NCBI GenBank assembly: GCA_945788685.1
Contig: CALZMZ010000013.1
Span: 1-42,078, forward strand
Length of the DNA: 42,078 nucleotides
Direction of reading: 5' to 3'
From: Thermodesulfovibrionia bacterium
Lineage (GTDB): Bacteria; Nitrospirota; Thermodesulfovibrionia; UBA6902
Shown piece after piece: positions 32,625 to 41,872 of this stretch. The position numbers were made by a program, and so were the translations under genes. The notes beneath the pieces are model-generated. The model saw only the letters and a list, made by a program, of their open reading frames with translations. It was not told the origin of the DNA and made no database searches. How positions within the stretch are numbered: the first letter of the stretch is position 1; each line of letters begins with the position of its first letter.

Positions 32625-34232
32625 ATGATTAAACAGAATATTGAGGGGTTATGGCTTCCTCTCTTACACGCACACCTTCCGTTTGTTAAACACCCGGAAC
32701 ATGAATATTTCCTTGAGGAGCAGTGGCTGTTTGAGGCGATTTCCGAATCATACATACCGTTGCTGATGAATATGAAAAAGCTGGTTGACGAAAGGATCGA
32801 TTTCCGCCTGACAATTTCATTAAGCCCCCCTTTACTTGAGATGATGTCTGACGAACATCTCATGGACAAATATATGGTGTATCTGGACAGACTGATCAAT
32901 CTCTCCACAAAGGAGTTAAAGAGACTGAAAGATGACGTTGCATTCAGGTCTCTTGCAGGATTCTATAAAAACAGATATGCTGAGATCAAGGCGTTTTATA
33001 TAGAGTTTCTGAATCGGAATATTGTGTCAGGCTTTACGTATTTTGATAAGCTGGGTAATATCGAAATCATAACGAGCTGTGCTACCCATGGATTCCTCCC
33101 CCTGCTCAGCGTTAATCCCCGTTCAGTGGAGGCCCAGATCCGCATTGCTGTTGATTCTCATTACAAATTCTTCGGGCAATACACTAAAGGTATCTGGCTT
33201 CCGGAATGTGCTTATTACGAAGGTCTGGACAGGCTTCTTGACAAATACGGCATAAGGTTTTTCTTCCTCGATTCCCACGGATTAATGCACGGTTCGCCCG
33301 CTCCCAGGTATGGAGTGCATGCCCCGGTTTATACAGATAGCGGTGTTGCTGCCTTTGGACGGGACATGCAGTCATCAATGCAGGTCTGGAGTGCTGAAGA
33401 GGGGTATCCCGGTGACTGTCATTATCGTGACTTTTACAGGGATATTGGTTTCGACCTGGATTTTGATTATATCAGGCCTTATATAAGCCCGGACGGTAAC
33501 AGGGTATTTACCGGTATAAAATACCACAGGATAACAGGCAAGGGGGAGCACAAAGAGCCTTATGATCCTGTGATGGCAATGGACACTGCAAAGATGCATG
33601 CCCGGCATTTCTGTACTGAAAGGATAAAACAGATACAGTCTCTGGGAGTGCTTATGGACAGACATCCTGTTGTTGTGTCTCCCTATGATGCTGAGCTCTT
33701 TGGTCACTGGTGGTTTGAGGGCCCTGATTTTCTTTATTATGTTTTTCGGGAAATTAATCGTCATAAGGATATCAAGGCCTGTACGCCTTCTGAGTATTTA
33801 AAATATAGTCACCGGAACCAGGTTATTACTCCATGTCCCACATCATGGGGTGATAAAGGGTACTATGATGCCTGGTTGAATAAAGATACTGACTGGATGT
33901 ACAGGCACTTGCACCAAATGGCTGAAAAAATGGAGGATCTTGCCGGCAAGTATTTTCATGAGTCAGATGAAATTAATGTGAGATGCCTGAAGCAGCTTTC
34001 ACGGGAACTGCTGCTGGCCCAGAGCAGTGACTGGGCCTTTTTAATCACTACAGACACGGCAAAAGAATATTCAATGAGACGGTTGAATGAACATATCACA
34101 AATTTCAATACACTTTATGAGGCACTTGAGTCAGGTACAGTGGACCTGGTTCTGCTTGAAGTCATGGAGAAGAAAAATTCGATATTTGAGGATATTGACT
34201 TCAGGATTTATTCACATATGGATAATCCATGA
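32625..34232 (+). CDS. GH57 1,4-alpha-glucan branching enzyme-type protein (copy 2)
   Basis: This 535-residue protein is a clear paralogue of the one at 13573. Shared blocks include HAHLPFVKHPEHEYFLEE, GIWLPECAYYEG with nucleophile E194, QVWSAEEGYPGD, and SPYDAELFGHWWFEGP with acid/base D355; the C-terminal DUF1957-like part has LLLAQSSDWAF. It probably makes alpha-1,6 branches in glucan, in the cytoplasm. It is encoded just after a stand-alone DUF4912 gene and converges with glgB, a GH13 branching enzyme. Two GH57 and one GH13 branching-type enzymes in one region suggest different branch patterns or conditions. Only a weak ribosome site is seen. Confidence 0.9.
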   Translation: MIKQNIEGLWLPLLHAHLPFVKHPEHEYFLEEQWLFEAISESYIPLLMNMKKLVDERIDFRLTISLSPPLLEMMSDEHLMDKYMVYLDRLINLSTKELKRLKDDVAFRSLAGFYKNRYAEIKAFYIEFLNRNIVSGFTYFDKLGNIEIITSCATHGFLPLLSVNPRSVEAQIRIAVDSHYKFFGQYTKGIWLPECAYYEGLDRLLDKYGIRFFFLDSHGLMHGSPAPRYGVHAPVYTDSGVAAFGRDMQSSMQVWSAEEGYPGDCHYRDFYRDIGFDLDFDYIRPYISPDGNRVFTGIKYHRITGKGEHKEPYDPVMAMDTAKMHARHFCTERIKQIQSLGVLMDRHPVVVSPYDAELFGHWWFEGPDFLYYVFREINRHKDIKACTPSEYLKYSHRNQVITPCPTSWGDKGYYDAWLNKDTDWMYRHLHQMAEKMEDLAGKYFHESDEINVRCLKQLSRELLLAQSSDWAFLITTDTAKEYSMRRLNEHITNFNTLYEALESGTVDLVLLEVMEKKNSIFEDIDFRIYSHMDNP

Positions 34233-34306
34233 TCGGGTACTGTTGCGGATCTCTGCGAGGAGTCGATACGACCGGAATGACAGATCAATCAGGATGACAG
34301 ATATTA

Positions 34307-36325
34307 TTATGGCTCACCGAGCATGTCCCAGGCCAGAACTGTTTTATCGGTTTTAGCCACCTTTTCCCGAACGGGTTTTTTTACAGTCTTCTTTTTACCT
34401 GATTTTTTTCTTACAGGCCTTAATATTACTGCTCCAAGGGGAGGGATGCTGAGGTTTAACGAAAACTGCTTTCCCTCCCAGGGCACAGGTTCTGCCAGGA
34501 CTTTTCCATAGTTGCCGATGTTGCTTCCCCAGTATCTTTCAGAATCGCTGTTAAGCATTTCTTCATAATAGCCTCCGTTTTGTATGGCAACCTTGTAATT
34601 ATGTCTTGGGACAGGAGTGAAGTTTAAAACAAAAACAAGAGTTTTTCCAGTGTTTCTGGATTTTCTGATAAAAGATATTATGCTGTTTTCATAATCATCA
34701 AAATTTATCCATTCAAAACCCTCATGTGAAAAATCATTGTCATATAACGCGGGCTCGCTTTTATAAAGGTGGTTCAGGTCTCTTATCCAGTTCTGTATTC
34801 CCGCATGAGCAGGATAATTCAGGAGATACCATTCGAGGTTTTCATCATGGTTCCATTCCTTCCACTGTCCGATTTCTCCACCCATGAAGATCAATTTTTT
34901 ACCGGGATGGCCATACATATAGGCAAAAAGAACCCTGAGATTCGCACATTTCTGCCACTCGTCACCTGGCATTTTCCCGACAAGTGATTTTTTCTCATGC
35001 ACAACCTCGTCGTGGGAAAGGGGCAGTACAAAATTTTCTGAAAAGGCATACCATATACTGAATGTAAGCTGGTCGTGATGGTATTTCTTATGAACTGGTT
35101 TTATAGATACATATTTCAATGTATCGTGCATCCATCCCATGTTCCATTTCATGCCAAATCCAAGTCCGCCCAGATGCGTGGGTTTTGTTACCATGGGCCA
35201 TGCCGTAGACTCCTCAGCTATAGTCTGTACATCAGGATAGCCTGAATAAACCGCTTCATTAAGCCGTTTGAGAAAACTAATGGCTTCAAGGTTTTCATTC
35301 CCGCCATATTCATTAGGTTCCCATTCACCCCGTTTTCTTGCATAGTCAAGATACAGCATTGAAGCAACAGCATCTACCCTTAATCCATCGATATGGTATT
35401 TTTCAATCCAGTACAATGCACTGCTGATGAGAAAGTTTCTTACTTCACTTCTGCCATAGTTGAAAATATAACTTTTCCACTCAGGATGATAGCCTTTTTT
35501 GGGATCCTGATGTTCGTACAGATAGGTTCCGTCAAAGTATGACAGTCCATGCTGGTCAGAAGGAAAATGAGAGGGGACCCAGTCAAGTATTACGCCTATG
35601 TTTTTTTGATGCAGATGATCAATAAGATACATCAAGTCCTGTGGTGTTCCATATCTGCTTGTTGGAGCGAAAAAACCGGTACACTGGTATCCCCATGAAC
35701 CATAGAAGGGGTGTTCCATGATGGGCATGAGTTCAATATGGGTAAAACCCATATTTTTTACATAATCTGCAAGTTCATACGCTATTTCTCTGTATGTCAT
35801 GCGATTTTTTTTATTGTCCGGATGATTGCGCCATGACCCAATATGTACTTCATAAATGGATATGGCCGAATCAAGTGTATTGATTTTCTGCCTTTTTGAC
35901 ATCCAGTTACTGTCATTCCATGTGTAATCCAGGTCCCAGACAACTGAGGCTGTTTTCGGGGCCCGCTCCCAGTGATACGCAAAGGGATCTCCCTTGTCTA
36001 CACTGTATTTATTAAACCTGGAAACTATATGGTATTTATAGATGTCGCCCTTTATTATTCCCGGAATAAAGCATTCCCAAATGCCTGAATCATCTCCCCT
36101 AAGGCAGAGTTTGTGAGTATCACTGTTCCATCCATTAAAGTCGCCCTGAATGGAAACCTGTCTGGCATTTGGGGCCCAGACAGCAAAATAGCGGCCTTTT
36201 TTCCCGTTAATTACAGCAGGGTGGGAACCCAGTTTATCATATAGTCTGAAGTGGTTGCCTTCTTTAAACAGATATATATCATGATCCGAAAAGAGGCTTA
36301 TGTCAGACTTTACAGTTTTCTTCAT
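34307..36325 (-). CDS. glgB: 1,4-alpha-glucan branching enzyme (GH13)
   Basis: The 672-residue enzyme forms alpha-1,6 branches in glycogen. A CBM48 module (about 20-130, FAVWAPNARQVSIQGDFNGW) precedes the GH13 barrel. Catalytic residues are D318 in GLRVDAVASMLYLDY, E371 in IAEESTAWP and the Asp of LSHDEVVH. The C-terminal all-beta domain ends at about 635 (PPLGAVILRP), where most GlgB proteins stop; a basic tail follows (KKSGKKKTVKKPVREKVAKT), ending LAWDMLGEP. The first CBM48 found in longer GlgB forms is missing, so it is the short type. The gene converges with GH57 copy 2; its start faces the HDOD-GGDEF gene. Confidence 0.95.
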   Translation of the reverse strand: MKKTVKSDISLFSDHDIYLFKEGNHFRLYDKLGSHPAVINGKKGRYFAVWAPNARQVSIQGDFNGWNSDTHKLCLRGDDSGIWECFIPGIIKGDIYKYHIVSRFNKYSVDKGDPFAYHWERAPKTASVVWDLDYTWNDSNWMSKRQKINTLDSAISIYEVHIGSWRNHPDNKKNRMTYREIAYELADYVKNMGFTHIELMPIMEHPFYGSWGYQCTGFFAPTSRYGTPQDLMYLIDHLHQKNIGVILDWVPSHFPSDQHGLSYFDGTYLYEHQDPKKGYHPEWKSYIFNYGRSEVRNFLISSALYWIEKYHIDGLRVDAVASMLYLDYARKRGEWEPNEYGGNENLEAISFLKRLNEAVYSGYPDVQTIAEESTAWPMVTKPTHLGGLGFGMKWNMGWMHDTLKYVSIKPVHKKYHHDQLTFSIWYAFSENFVLPLSHDEVVHEKKSLVGKMPGDEWQKCANLRVLFAYMYGHPGKKLIFMGGEIGQWKEWNHDENLEWYLLNYPAHAGIQNWIRDLNHLYKSEPALYDNDFSHEGFEWINFDDYENSIISFIRKSRNTGKTLVFVLNFTPVPRHNYKVAIQNGGYYEEMLNSDSERYWGSNIGNYGKVLAEPVPWEGKQFSLNLSIPPLGAVILRPVRKKSGKKKTVKKPVREKVAKTDKTVLAWDMLGEP

Positions 36326-36465
36326 ATACGTATATATACTTAACCTTTATACTATGATTCTAAAGGTGACAGCTGTTTCATCCGTAGATAATATTATAAT
36401 TTATCACAAAAAGATACTTGAAAACGTGGATACGTAATATAAATATTTATTTGGACTGAAAACAG

Positions 36466-37971
36466 ATGCAAAGTGTAGATTCAGTAATTGATAATGTAAA
36501 AAATCTGCCGTCCCTGCCTGCGATAGCGCTAAGAATAATTCAGGAGATCAAAAAAGACAAGATTTCCAATAACTCACTGGCCGAGATAATTTCATATGAT
36601 CCTGCATTAACAACCAAGATTCTTAAGATCGCCAACTCCTCTTTTTACGCTATCTCCAGCGGGGTTGAATCCATTGACAGGGCAGTCCAGATTCTTGGAC
36701 AGGAAGCACTGAAAAACATTGCGCTCTCGTTTGTAATCGTAAAGGGTCTTAAGAGAAACAATGTAGACAATTTTGACCATGAATTCTTCTGGAAGAGGTC
36801 AATTACTGCAGCAGTGAGTGCTGAAATGCTTGCATCCAGATTAAATGGAAAACGGGAAGATACGTTTGTAATTCCCCTTTTGATGGACATCGGTGCACTT
36901 GTGATGTACATGATTAATCCCCATGAATATTTCAAGGTCTTTGATGAGAAAAGGGTGTCTGGCTTAACAACTGTTGAGGCGGAAAAAAAATTATTAGGTT
37001 ATGACCATCAGGAGCTTGGCAGCAGCATATTGATGAAATGGAAAATACCGGACAACATCTCCCAGCCAATAGCCTATCATCATGACCCTGAGAACTGTCC
37101 TCCGGATATAAAGGACGTGGTAGAAATCCTGCAATTGGCTGATATAGCATCGTCTGTATACCATAGCAGCAACAGCACACAGAAAATGGGTCAATTCAGG
37201 AAATTATTAAAAGAGAAACTGAAGATCAGTGATGAAGAAGTAGGTGATTTTATCGATGGAATCGCAGAAAAGACAATAGAGGTACTGGGTACTTTTGAGA
37301 TCGATCCGGGAGATATGAAGCCGTACTCGCAAATACTTGAAGAAGCCAACACAGAGCTCGGTAAGATGAATCTTTCATACGAGCAGCTGGTAATGGAATT
37401 AAAACAGGAAAAAAACAAAGTGGAAATTCTTGCCAGGGACCTGAAGGGTGCAAATGACAAACTTAGGGGCCTGGCTTTTGAAGACGGGCTTACACAGCTT
37501 TTTAATCACAGATATTTTCAGGACCACCTGGAACGTGAGATTAGCAGGATTGACAGGTATTCCCATCTCCTGTCGCTCATAATGATTGATATTGATCACT
37601 TTAAAACGTTCAATGATACATATGGACATCAACAGGGTGACACCGTGTTGAGGGCGGTTGCCGAAGTATTAAATAACTCAATAAGGAGACCTGACATTGC
37701 GGCAAGGTACGGAGGAGAGGAGTTTGCGATCATACTTCCCGAGACAAACCTGAAAGGCGCCCTTGTTCTGGCAGAAAGAATAAGGCAGTTTGTTGAAGAT
37801 CTGGAAATAAAGATTGATAATCAGGCCCTGAAAGTAACAATAAGTCTTGGCATTACCTTCTATGATCCAGCAAAGGGGAGGAAAAAGAAGGAAGAAATAA
37901 TCGAGTCTGCTGACAAGGCACTGTATAACTCCAAAAACACAGGCAGAAACAAGCTGAGCATAGCCCAGTAA
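36466..37971 (+). CDS. HDOD-GGDEF diguanylate cyclase
   Basis: The 501-residue cytoplasmic protein has an N-terminal HDOD domain (about 5-210, NLPSLPAIALRIIQEI, YDPALTTKILKIANSSFY), a coiled-coil stretch (about 290-335, rich in E and K) and a C-terminal GGDEF domain (about 340-500). The active-site motif is G416-G-E-E-F (RYGGEEFAIILPE), a functional variant. The inhibitory site R407-x-x-D410 (RRPD) sits five residues before it, so c-di-GMP probably feeds back on the enzyme. It makes c-di-GMP from GTP. The signal sensed by HDOD is unknown. Other c-di-GMP genes lie at 2516 and 6581. It diverges from glgB. Confidence 0.93.
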   Translation: MQSVDSVIDNVKNLPSLPAIALRIIQEIKKDKISNNSLAEIISYDPALTTKILKIANSSFYAISSGVESIDRAVQILGQEALKNIALSFVIVKGLKRNNVDNFDHEFFWKRSITAAVSAEMLASRLNGKREDTFVIPLLMDIGALVMYMINPHEYFKVFDEKRVSGLTTVEAEKKLLGYDHQELGSSILMKWKIPDNISQPIAYHHDPENCPPDIKDVVEILQLADIASSVYHSSNSTQKMGQFRKLLKEKLKISDEEVGDFIDGIAEKTIEVLGTFEIDPGDMKPYSQILEEANTELGKMNLSYEQLVMELKQEKNKVEILARDLKGANDKLRGLAFEDGLTQLFNHRYFQDHLEREISRIDRYSHLLSLIMIDIDHFKTFNDTYGHQQGDTVLRAVAEVLNNSIRRPDIAARYGGEEFAIILPETNLKGALVLAERIRQFVEDLEIKIDNQALKVTISLGITFYDPAKGRKKKEEIIESADKALYNSKNTGRNKLSIAQ

Positions 37972-38369
37972 GCAGGATTATAACGTGTCGTAATCACAAA
38001 AAGCATTACATTAACTGTACACAATTCCCTGACTCAGTCCTGAGCAATGACAAATCTCAAAGCCCCAATATCAAATCAAATCCAAATGTAGAAATGTCAA
38101 AACAAACTGCACACCAGTACATCCTGAAGTAAAACACATTTTATTGTCAGGAAGTAATCCTGGTCACCTCTATTAAAAGCTATATTTTGATATTGTGATT
38201 TTGACATTCATTTAGCATTTGAGCTTTGAGATTTGTCATTTGGATTGTTATATATATTTTTCACGAAAAATGTTTAATTCCTGCTATGATTATATTATCT
38301 TTTCCAACGATTAAACAGCTTTAATTTGTCTGAAATCAGATAATAAACTTTACTGTAAGGAGGAAGTCT
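37972..38369. other. Intergenic region before carB with long inverted-repeat words
   Basis: The 398 bases have no gene. They are filled by words such as CAAATCTCAAAG, ATATCAAATCAAATCC and their complements (see repeat entry). A promoter for carB is expected here, but none is clear. Confidence 0.5.
38046..38240. repeat. Long inverted repeat AATGACAAATCTCAAAGC
   Basis: AATGACAAATCTCAAAGC (38046-38063) is exactly complementary to 38223-38240. Inside, AATGTCAAAA (38093-38102) pairs with TTTTGACATT (38199-38208). The element is about 195 bp and made of related AAATC/CAAA words. It sits 130 bases before carB. Confidence 0.7.
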
Positions 38370-41300
38370 ATGCCCAGACGTGACGACATCAAAAAGGTGA
38401 TGATCATCGGTTCAGGACCAATAGTAATAGGTCAGGCTTGTGAGTTTGACTATTCAGGGACACAGGCCTGCAAGGCCCTGAGAAATCTGGGGTATGAGAT
38501 AGTCCTCGTCAACTCCAATCCGGCCACCATCATGACCGATCCGGGCATAGCTGACGTTACATATATTGAGCCCCTTACCCTTGAATACATGACCGATATC
38601 ATCGAAAAGGAGCGTCCCGATGCGTTGCTTCCCAATCTTGGAGGCCAGACAGGACTGAACCTTTCATCAGAGCTTGCCAAAACAGGAGTGCTCGATAAAT
38701 ACGGCGTAAAGGTGATAGGTGTCAATATTGATGCCATTAAGAGAGGTGAAGACCGCCAGGAATTTAAAGATACTATGGAGCGTCTGGGCATTGAAATGCC
38801 AAAGAGCGAAATTGCTGAATCAGTCGAAGAAGCGGAAAAGATTGTTGAGGAACTGGGCTTCCCGGTTGTGATCAGGCCTGCCTATACCATGGGCGGTACC
38901 GGAGGAGGCCACGTCTATAACCTCGAAGAACTGCGGACCGTAGTTAACCGGGGGTTATCTGTCAGTCTTGTGCATCAGGTGCTAGTTGAAGAGTCAGTGA
39001 TTGGCTGGGAAGAGCTGGAGCTGGAGGTTGTACGTGATGCAAAGAACCAGAAAATAACCGTCTGCTTTATAGAAAACGTCGATGCCATGGGAGTGCATAC
39101 CGGTGATTCCTATTGCACAGCGCCCATGCTGACCATTTCACCTGAACTGCAGGAGCGTCTGCAGAAATATTCCTACGATATCGTCGATGCGATTGAGGTT
39201 ATCGGCGGCACCAATGTTCAGTTTGCCCATAATCCTGAAACAGGCAGGGTAGTTGTAATAGAGATCAATCCAAGGACCTCGCGTTCATCAGCTCTGGCTT
39301 CAAAGGCCACAGGATTTCCCATAGCCCTGGTCTCATCAATGCTTGCAGGAGGGCTTACCATGGATGAGATCCCCTACTGGAGGGACGGCACGCTTGAAAA
39401 ATATACTCCTTCGGGAGATTATGTTGTAGTTAAATTTGCAAGGTGGGCATTTGAAAAATTCAAGGGCGTTGAAGACAAGCTGGGCACCCAGATGAAGGCT
39501 GTTGGAGAAGTCATGAGTATCGGGAAAAACTATAAGGAGGCATTTCAAAAATCGATCCGTTCTCTTGAGAACGGGCGACACGGGCTTGGCTTTGCAAATG
39601 ACTTTAATGATACATCACTGAGTGACCTCATGGACATGCTACTGGAGCCGTCCAGCGAACGTCAGTTTATCATGTACGAAGCGCTGAGAAAAGGCGCTGA
39701 CATAGATGATCTGCATGATAAGACATATATTAAAAGGTGGTTTATCGAGCAGATGAAAGAGCTGGTGGACCTTGAAGAAAATCTGTTGCAGCATAAGGGC
39801 AAGATGCCGCCCGATGACCTCCTGGTCCAGGCCAAGAAGGATGGTTTTGCGGACAGATATCTTTCTAAGATACTTGGAGTCTCTGAAAAGGATATCCGTA
39901 TAAAAAGAAGCTCGCTCGGAATGGTAGAGGGATGGGAGCCTGTACCGGTAAGCGGAGTGGAAAATGCTGCCTATTATTTTTCAACGTATAATGCTCCCGA
40001 CAAAGTTGATGTGAGTTCAGACCGTAAGATCATGGTACTCGGCGGCGGCCCCAATCGTATCGGACAGGGAATTGAGTTTGATTACTGCTGCGTGCATACG
40101 GCCTTTACCCTTCGGGATGAAGGGTATGAGACAGTGATGGTCAACTGCAATCCCGAGACAGTGTCAACTGACTATGACACATCGGATAAACTTTACTTTG
40201 AACCCTTGACAGTTGAAGATGTCCTTGCGATCTATGAAAAGGAAAAGCCCGAGGGCGTTGTTGTTCAGTTTGGGGGACAGACCCCTTTGAACATAGCGGC
40301 AGAGCTTGAAGCCAATGGAGTAAAGATTCTCGGAACCAGTCCTGAAACAATCGACCTTGCGGAAGACCGCGACCGGTTCCGTAAGATCATGGAAGACCTG
40401 AACATACCCCAGGCAAAGTCAGGGATGGCCGGAAGTGTTGATGAGGCATTTGACGTTGCTGAAAGGATAGGGTATCCGCTCATTGTCCGGCCGTCATATG
40501 TTCTTGGAGGACGTGCCATGGAAGTAGTGTATGACAAAGAGATGCTGCAGGAATATGTTTCTGCAGCGGTGGACATGTCGCCGGAACGGCCTATCCTGAT
40601 TGAACAGTTTCTGGAAAATGCAATAGAAGCTGAAGCCGATGCAATATCTGATGGCACTGACGCCTTTGTGCCTGCAGTTATGGAGCACATCGAACTTGCG
40701 GGGGTCCACTCAGGTGATTCAGCCTGTGTAATACCTCCTGTCAGTATTGCTCAGGAGCATATCAACACAATTGAGGAATATACCAAAAAGATAGCGGTAA
40801 AATTAAATGTTATTGGGCTGATGAATATTCAATATGCCATTGCAGATGATGTTGTCTATGTACTTGAAGCAAATCCCAGGGCCAGCCGTACTGTTCCTCT
40901 CGTAAGCAAGGTATGTAATATACCGATGGCCCGATATGCCACACAGATCATGCTTGGGAAAAAATTAAGTGACCTCCATCTCTCACACAAAATAATTCCG
41001 CATTATGGTGTGAAGGAGTCTGTTTTTCCGTTCAACATGTTTCCTGAGGTAGACCCCCTGCTCGGCCCTGAGATGCGTTCTACCGGAGAAGTACTGGGTA
41101 TGGCCGGTCATTCAGGACGGGCCTTTTACAAGGCACAGGAGGCCACAAAGCTGAAACTCCCCCTGGAAGGGGCGGTCCTGATATCTGTGTCCAGACGGGA
41201 CAGGGCAGGTGTGATCAAAGCAGCACAGGAATTTAAAAAGGCCGGTTTTACCATTAGGGCCACAAAGGGGACATATAATTATCTGGCTGACAATGGAATA

Positions 41301-41570
41301 AAATCCGAAGAAATTCTGAAACTCCATGAAGGACGTCCTAATCTGATAGACGCAATTGAAAATGGTGAAATACAACTTGTGGTCAACACACCAATCGGCA
41401 AACGCAGTGCCATAGATGACTCTTACATCCGCAAGGCAGCGATAAAGCATAGCTTGCCTTACATTACCTCCACTGCTGCTGCTGTCGCTGCAGCCAGGGG
41501 GATTGCCGCATGCCGTGAGAAGAAAAGCGGGATCAAAAGTCTTCAGGAATATCATGCGGATATAACTTAG
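38370..41570 (+). CDS. carB: Carbamoyl-phosphate synthase large subunit
   Basis: This 1066-residue enzyme makes carbamoyl phosphate from bicarbonate, ammonia (delivered by CarA from glutamine) and two ATP, for pyrimidine and arginine synthesis. It has the usual internal duplication: the first half starts KVMIIGSGPIVIGQACEFDY and the second KIMVLGGGPNRIGQGIEFDY (about residue 553). ATP-grasp blocks VIRPAYTMGGTGGG and IVRPSYVLGGRAMEVVYD are present in each half. The C-terminal 130 residues form the MGS-like allosteric domain. Length is standard. AAGGAGG lies just before the ATG. CarA is not in the window. Confidence 0.97.
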   Translation: MPRRDDIKKVMIIGSGPIVIGQACEFDYSGTQACKALRNLGYEIVLVNSNPATIMTDPGIADVTYIEPLTLEYMTDIIEKERPDALLPNLGGQTGLNLSSELAKTGVLDKYGVKVIGVNIDAIKRGEDRQEFKDTMERLGIEMPKSEIAESVEEAEKIVEELGFPVVIRPAYTMGGTGGGHVYNLEELRTVVNRGLSVSLVHQVLVEESVIGWEELELEVVRDAKNQKITVCFIENVDAMGVHTGDSYCTAPMLTISPELQERLQKYSYDIVDAIEVIGGTNVQFAHNPETGRVVVIEINPRTSRSSALASKATGFPIALVSSMLAGGLTMDEIPYWRDGTLEKYTPSGDYVVVKFARWAFEKFKGVEDKLGTQMKAVGEVMSIGKNYKEAFQKSIRSLENGRHGLGFANDFNDTSLSDLMDMLLEPSSERQFIMYEALRKGADIDDLHDKTYIKRWFIEQMKELVDLEENLLQHKGKMPPDDLLVQAKKDGFADRYLSKILGVSEKDIRIKRSSLGMVEGWEPVPVSGVENAAYYFSTYNAPDKVDVSSDRKIMVLGGGPNRIGQGIEFDYCCVHTAFTLRDEGYETVMVNCNPETVSTDYDTSDKLYFEPLTVEDVLAIYEKEKPEGVVVQFGGQTPLNIAAELEANGVKILGTSPETIDLAEDRDRFRKIMEDLNIPQAKSGMAGSVDEAFDVAERIGYPLIVRPSYVLGGRAMEVVYDKEMLQEYVSAAVDMSPERPILIEQFLENAIEAEADAISDGTDAFVPAVMEHIELAGVHSGDSACVIPPVSIAQEHINTIEEYTKKIAVKLNVIGLMNIQYAIADDVVYVLEANPRASRTVPLVSKVCNIPMARYATQIMLGKKLSDLHLSHKIIPHYGVKESVFPFNMFPEVDPLLGPEMRSTGEVLGMAGHSGRAFYKAQEATKLKLPLEGAVLISVSRRDRAGVIKAAQEFKKAGFTIRATKGTYNYLADNGIKSEEILKLHEGRPNLIDAIENGEIQLVVNTPIGKRSAIDDSYIRKAAIKHSLPYITSTAAAVAAARGIAACREKKSGIKSLQEYHADIT

Positions 41571-41872
41571 AAGATGTTACTGAGTGGTGATTGTATATAA
41601 ATATTAGCGATCCTCAATTATTCTGATTTTTCAAGATAAATCAGATTAATCAGTGAAATGGGGTGAGGTTGGATTCCGTTAATTTCTTTAAGAAATTATC
41701 ATTATTATAATAAGGTGTCTTTTCAGTCAATATTTATATTGTAGCAGTGCAATATTTAAGTTTAAGCCCTATCTCCGAATGCACGTGTTTTTATTCTTTA
41801 ATACCTAATGTTCAATGCATTTATTGCCGATTAAAAAACATCAACAATACTTATGAGGAGGAAAATTTATTT
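41571..41872. other. Intergenic region, no gene seen
   Basis: About 300 AT-rich bases between carB and the zinc-ribbon gene. Nothing but AT-rich sequence and the ribosome site of the next gene (GAGGAGG) near the end is recognisable. Confidence 0.45.
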
